Shown here piece by piece: positions 63,629-64,000 of a stretch of 64,000 nt of DNA. The notes below the pieces were generated by a model that saw only the letters and a list, made by a program, of their open reading frames with translations, did no database searches and was not told the DNA's origin. Numbering within the stretch: the stretch's first letter is position 1; every line of letters starts with the position of its first letter. A program made the translations under genes and the position numbers. Source of the DNA: Verrucomicrobiia bacterium (GTDB lineage: Bacteria; Verrucomicrobiota; Verrucomicrobiia; Opitutales; Cerasicoccaceae); NCBI GenBank assembly GCA_030425485.1, contig JAUIAM010000002.1, forward strand, positions 62,001 through 126,000, read 5' to 3'.

Positions 63629-64000
63629 CTATAGGTATCTGCCCAGAAATTGTAAGACGATGGGGCGCAAGTCGATCTGCTCGGGTTGAAGATCGAAGCT
63701 GTGCGGAGCCCCGGCGATTTCCAAATACCAGTAGCTCACACCCAGCGAAGCAAGATGATCCGCCAGCGCGCGGGAGTGCTCGATCGCGATGGTTTTATCC
63801 TCGGTCCCATGCAGGATCAACATAGGGGGCAGGTCAGCGTCGAAATAACTCTTGGGCGAGGACGCCTTGCCCCAGCGTTCCTTAACATCAGGAGCCGAGC
63901 CCATGAGCGGCGAAAGCGCCTGCCCTTCCGTATCGAAAATACCATACAGGTTTATAACGCAGGCAACAGCATTGGACTGCTCCAGATAGAGGCCATGGCG
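63629..64000 (-). CDS. Alpha/beta-hydrolase (esterase/lipase), N-terminus beyond window
   Basis: The minus-strand frame is open to the right edge and ends at 63629, giving the last 123 residues. It contains LPPMLILHGTEDKTIAIEHS (Asp of the catalytic triad after the strand) and EIAGAPHSFDL (catalytic His), as in BD-FAE/xylanase-associated esterases of polysaccharide loci. The nucleophile and start lie outside the window. It probably belongs to the same glycan locus as the GH42 gene, being transcribed toward it with a gap of about 210 bases. An internal ATG at 63904 would give a fragment lacking the nucleophile, so the true start is farther right. Confidence 0.8.
   Translation of the reverse strand, partial: RHGLYLEQSNAVACVINLYGIFDTEGQALSPLMGSAPDVKERWGKASSPKSYFDADLPPMLILHGTEDKTIAIEHSRALADHLASLGVSYWYLEIAGAPHSFDLQPEQIDLRPIVLQFLGRYL

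Overview
The window looks like a chromosomal segment of a Verrucomicrobiota bacterium, probably class Opitutia (inference from gene content). The evidence is a probable Verru_Chthon cassette protein A at the left edge, three PEP-CTERM (exosortase-sorted) proteins, three isolated prepilin-like proteins of the pseudopilin/DUF1559 kind placed inside carbohydrate operons, many sulfatases and secreted glycan-active proteins, and no SusC/SusD pair. I see no rRNA, tRNA, CRISPR array, intact insertion sequence or prophage. Coding density is high and most genes form tight operons.

Region 1 (1-14.4 kb). A truncated Verru_Chthon-A-like gene and a GntR/FCD regulator precede two divergent catabolic operons that share the control region 8445-8622. 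The left arm (minus) is RraA aldolase - DapA-family lyase - SMP-30 lactonase - aldehyde dehydrogenase. The right arm (plus) is amidohydrolase - SDR - D-serine-dehydratase-like PLP enzyme - RidA - M81 metallopeptidase - IclR regulator. This reads as breakdown of a hydroxylated or amino-acid-like acid to central metabolites. The substrate is not evident.

Region 2 (14.5-29.2 kb). A long minus-strand operon starts at 27800: an (alpha/alpha)6-type protein, a natural fusion of a BadF/GlcNAc-kinase-type domain with MurNAc-6-phosphate etherase (MurQ), a DUF6259-type glycosidase, a prepilin, a LamG PEP-CTERM protein, a clan-A glycosidase, a multi-CBM secreted protein and an AGE-superfamily protein. 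Behind it lies a GntR-LacI chimeric (AraR-type) regulator. An ACTTGTA-TC-TACAAGT palindrome stands in front of the regulator, and a degenerate copy sits on the -10 region of the operon, whose transcript may be leaderless.

Region 3 (29.3-47.4 kb). A symporter operon (SSS transporter, secreted protein, unknown protein, esterase; minus) diverges from a ROK - RraA - Gfo/Idh/MocA - formamidase - DapA - CBM9 operon (plus). Between them is a perfect palindrome with 16-bp arms. Then come two small Cys-rich paralogues, another TIM-barrel glycosidase with a prepilin, a divergent PEP-CTERM gene and an AGE epimerase.

Region 4 (47.5-64 kb). A sialidase-like/three-sulfatase operon, a prepilin, a sialate O-acetylesterase, a set of secreted proteins (CBM9 lipoprotein, beta-helix-like protein, 13-Asp-box BNR protein, PEP-CTERM protein), and a GH42 beta-galactosidase with its LacI regulator. 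Three copies of a 17-bp near-palindrome (GTWAAACWDTTTMACAA) lie in the three control regions, which defines a probable local LacI regulon. The right edge cuts an alpha/beta-hydrolase.

Overall the segment reads as several polysaccharide-utilisation modules, probably for sulfated/acetylated and amino-sugar-containing glycans. Each has its own regulator family. In three of them a prepilin, a PEP-CTERM protein and secreted glycanases recur together.
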